Made by a program: the position numbers and the translations under genes
Source of the DNA: Candidatus Treponema faecavium
Lineage (GTDB): Bacteria; Spirochaetota; Spirochaetia; Treponematales; Treponemataceae
Reading direction: 5' to 3'
DNA length: 5,915 nt
NCBI GenBank assembly: GCA_019113455.1
Contig: DXHG01000069.1
Coordinates: 1-5,915, forward strand
Notes under the pieces: generated by a model
Database searches by the model: none
Told to the model about the DNA's origin: nothing
What the model saw: the letters and a program-made list of their open reading frames with translations, nothing else
Shown here: positions 5,740-5,915 of the stretch, one piece after another
How positions within the stretch are numbered: the stretch's first letter is position 1
Layout: the number at the start of each line of letters is the position of its first letter

Positions 5740-5915
5740 TCAGTTTACCGTACCAAGCTGGCCGCAGGCGCCGTTAACCCCGCTCCCCCGCTTCATGCGG
5801 AGCGTTGCCGTAATGCCTGCGCAGGCCAGTTCATGCAGCACCGATTCGCTTTCACGGCGCGACGGCGGGGCAAACGGCAGCCCTTCTACCGGATTCCACG
5901 GGATAAGATTTATAT
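5740..5915 (-). CDS. rlmN: RlmN 23S rRNA/tRNA adenine-C2 methyltransferase, C-terminal fragment
   Basis: Only the last 57 codons and the TGA stop (5742-5740) lie in the window; the gene continues past the right edge. The visible part reads INLIPWNPVEG, then PPSRRE, and ends RMKRGSGVNGACGQLGTVN. This matches the end of RlmN, a radical-SAM enzyme that methylates C2 of A2503 in 23S rRNA and A37 in some tRNAs. The Cys of ACGQL corresponds to the C-terminal cysteine that carries the methyl-enzyme intermediate, and it is present. The family usually has a form close to RG-D-I-x-AACGQL before it; here RGSGVNGACGQL lacks the acidic residue. The radical-SAM CxxxCxxC motif would be outside the window. 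Cfr shares this C-terminal cysteine, but the sequence context and single-copy setting favour RlmN. Confidence 0.9.
   Translation of the reverse strand, partial: INLIPWNPVEGLPFAPPSRRESESVLHELACAGITATLRMKRGSGVNGACGQLGTVN

Overview
The window most likely comes from a spirochaete, probably a Treponema of medium G+C. This is inferred from gene content: a NifU-like scaffold gene followed directly by a GGGtGRT-family gene (a pair typical of anaerobic Firmicutes, spirochaetes and fusobacteria), a class A penicillin-binding protein with a Gln-rich tail, and a divergent RlmN C-terminus. No rRNA or other decisive marker is present, so the genus is a guess.

Bases 1-698 hold no protein gene I can support. 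They open with about nine copies of a 15-bp palindromic word (best copy TTTGCCGACGGCAAA) spaced 22-23 bp apart, about two helical turns (15-203). Next comes a compact RNA-like unit at 374-455: a 13-bp hairpin with a C-rich, anti-Shine-Dalgarno-like loop, a small hairpin, and a strong intrinsic terminator. A short stretch with a GC-rich hairpin flanked by a 10-bp direct repeat leads to a sigma70-type promoter at 662-690.

The + strand then carries two genes, probably one operon. The first is a bifunctional class A penicillin-binding protein (699-3323) with all GT51 and transpeptidase motifs, apparently read from a leaderless or nearly leaderless start. The second, 50 bp downstream, is a 136-aa protein (3374-3784) made of only the N-terminal CTP-binding domain of ParB joined to a strongly cationic amphipathic helix. 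It has no DNA-binding helix-turn-helix. A perfect 21-bp inverted repeat at 3822-3868 ends both this unit and the convergent one.

The - strand carries a NifU/IscU-like iron-sulfur scaffold protein (5612-4911) and, 12 bp downstream, a GGGtGRT protein (4898-3888), read as a two-gene operon from a promoter near 5636-5695. Upstream on the same strand, the last 57 codons of rlmN (23S rRNA/tRNA adenine-C2 methyltransferase) run in from the window edge and stop at 5740.

The window thus combines a wall-synthesis unit with an unusual ParB-like partner, and an iron-sulfur-related unit of unknown physiological role. The most unusual elements are the mini-ParB with a putative membrane helix, the helically phased palindrome array, and the C-rich-loop RNA candidate.
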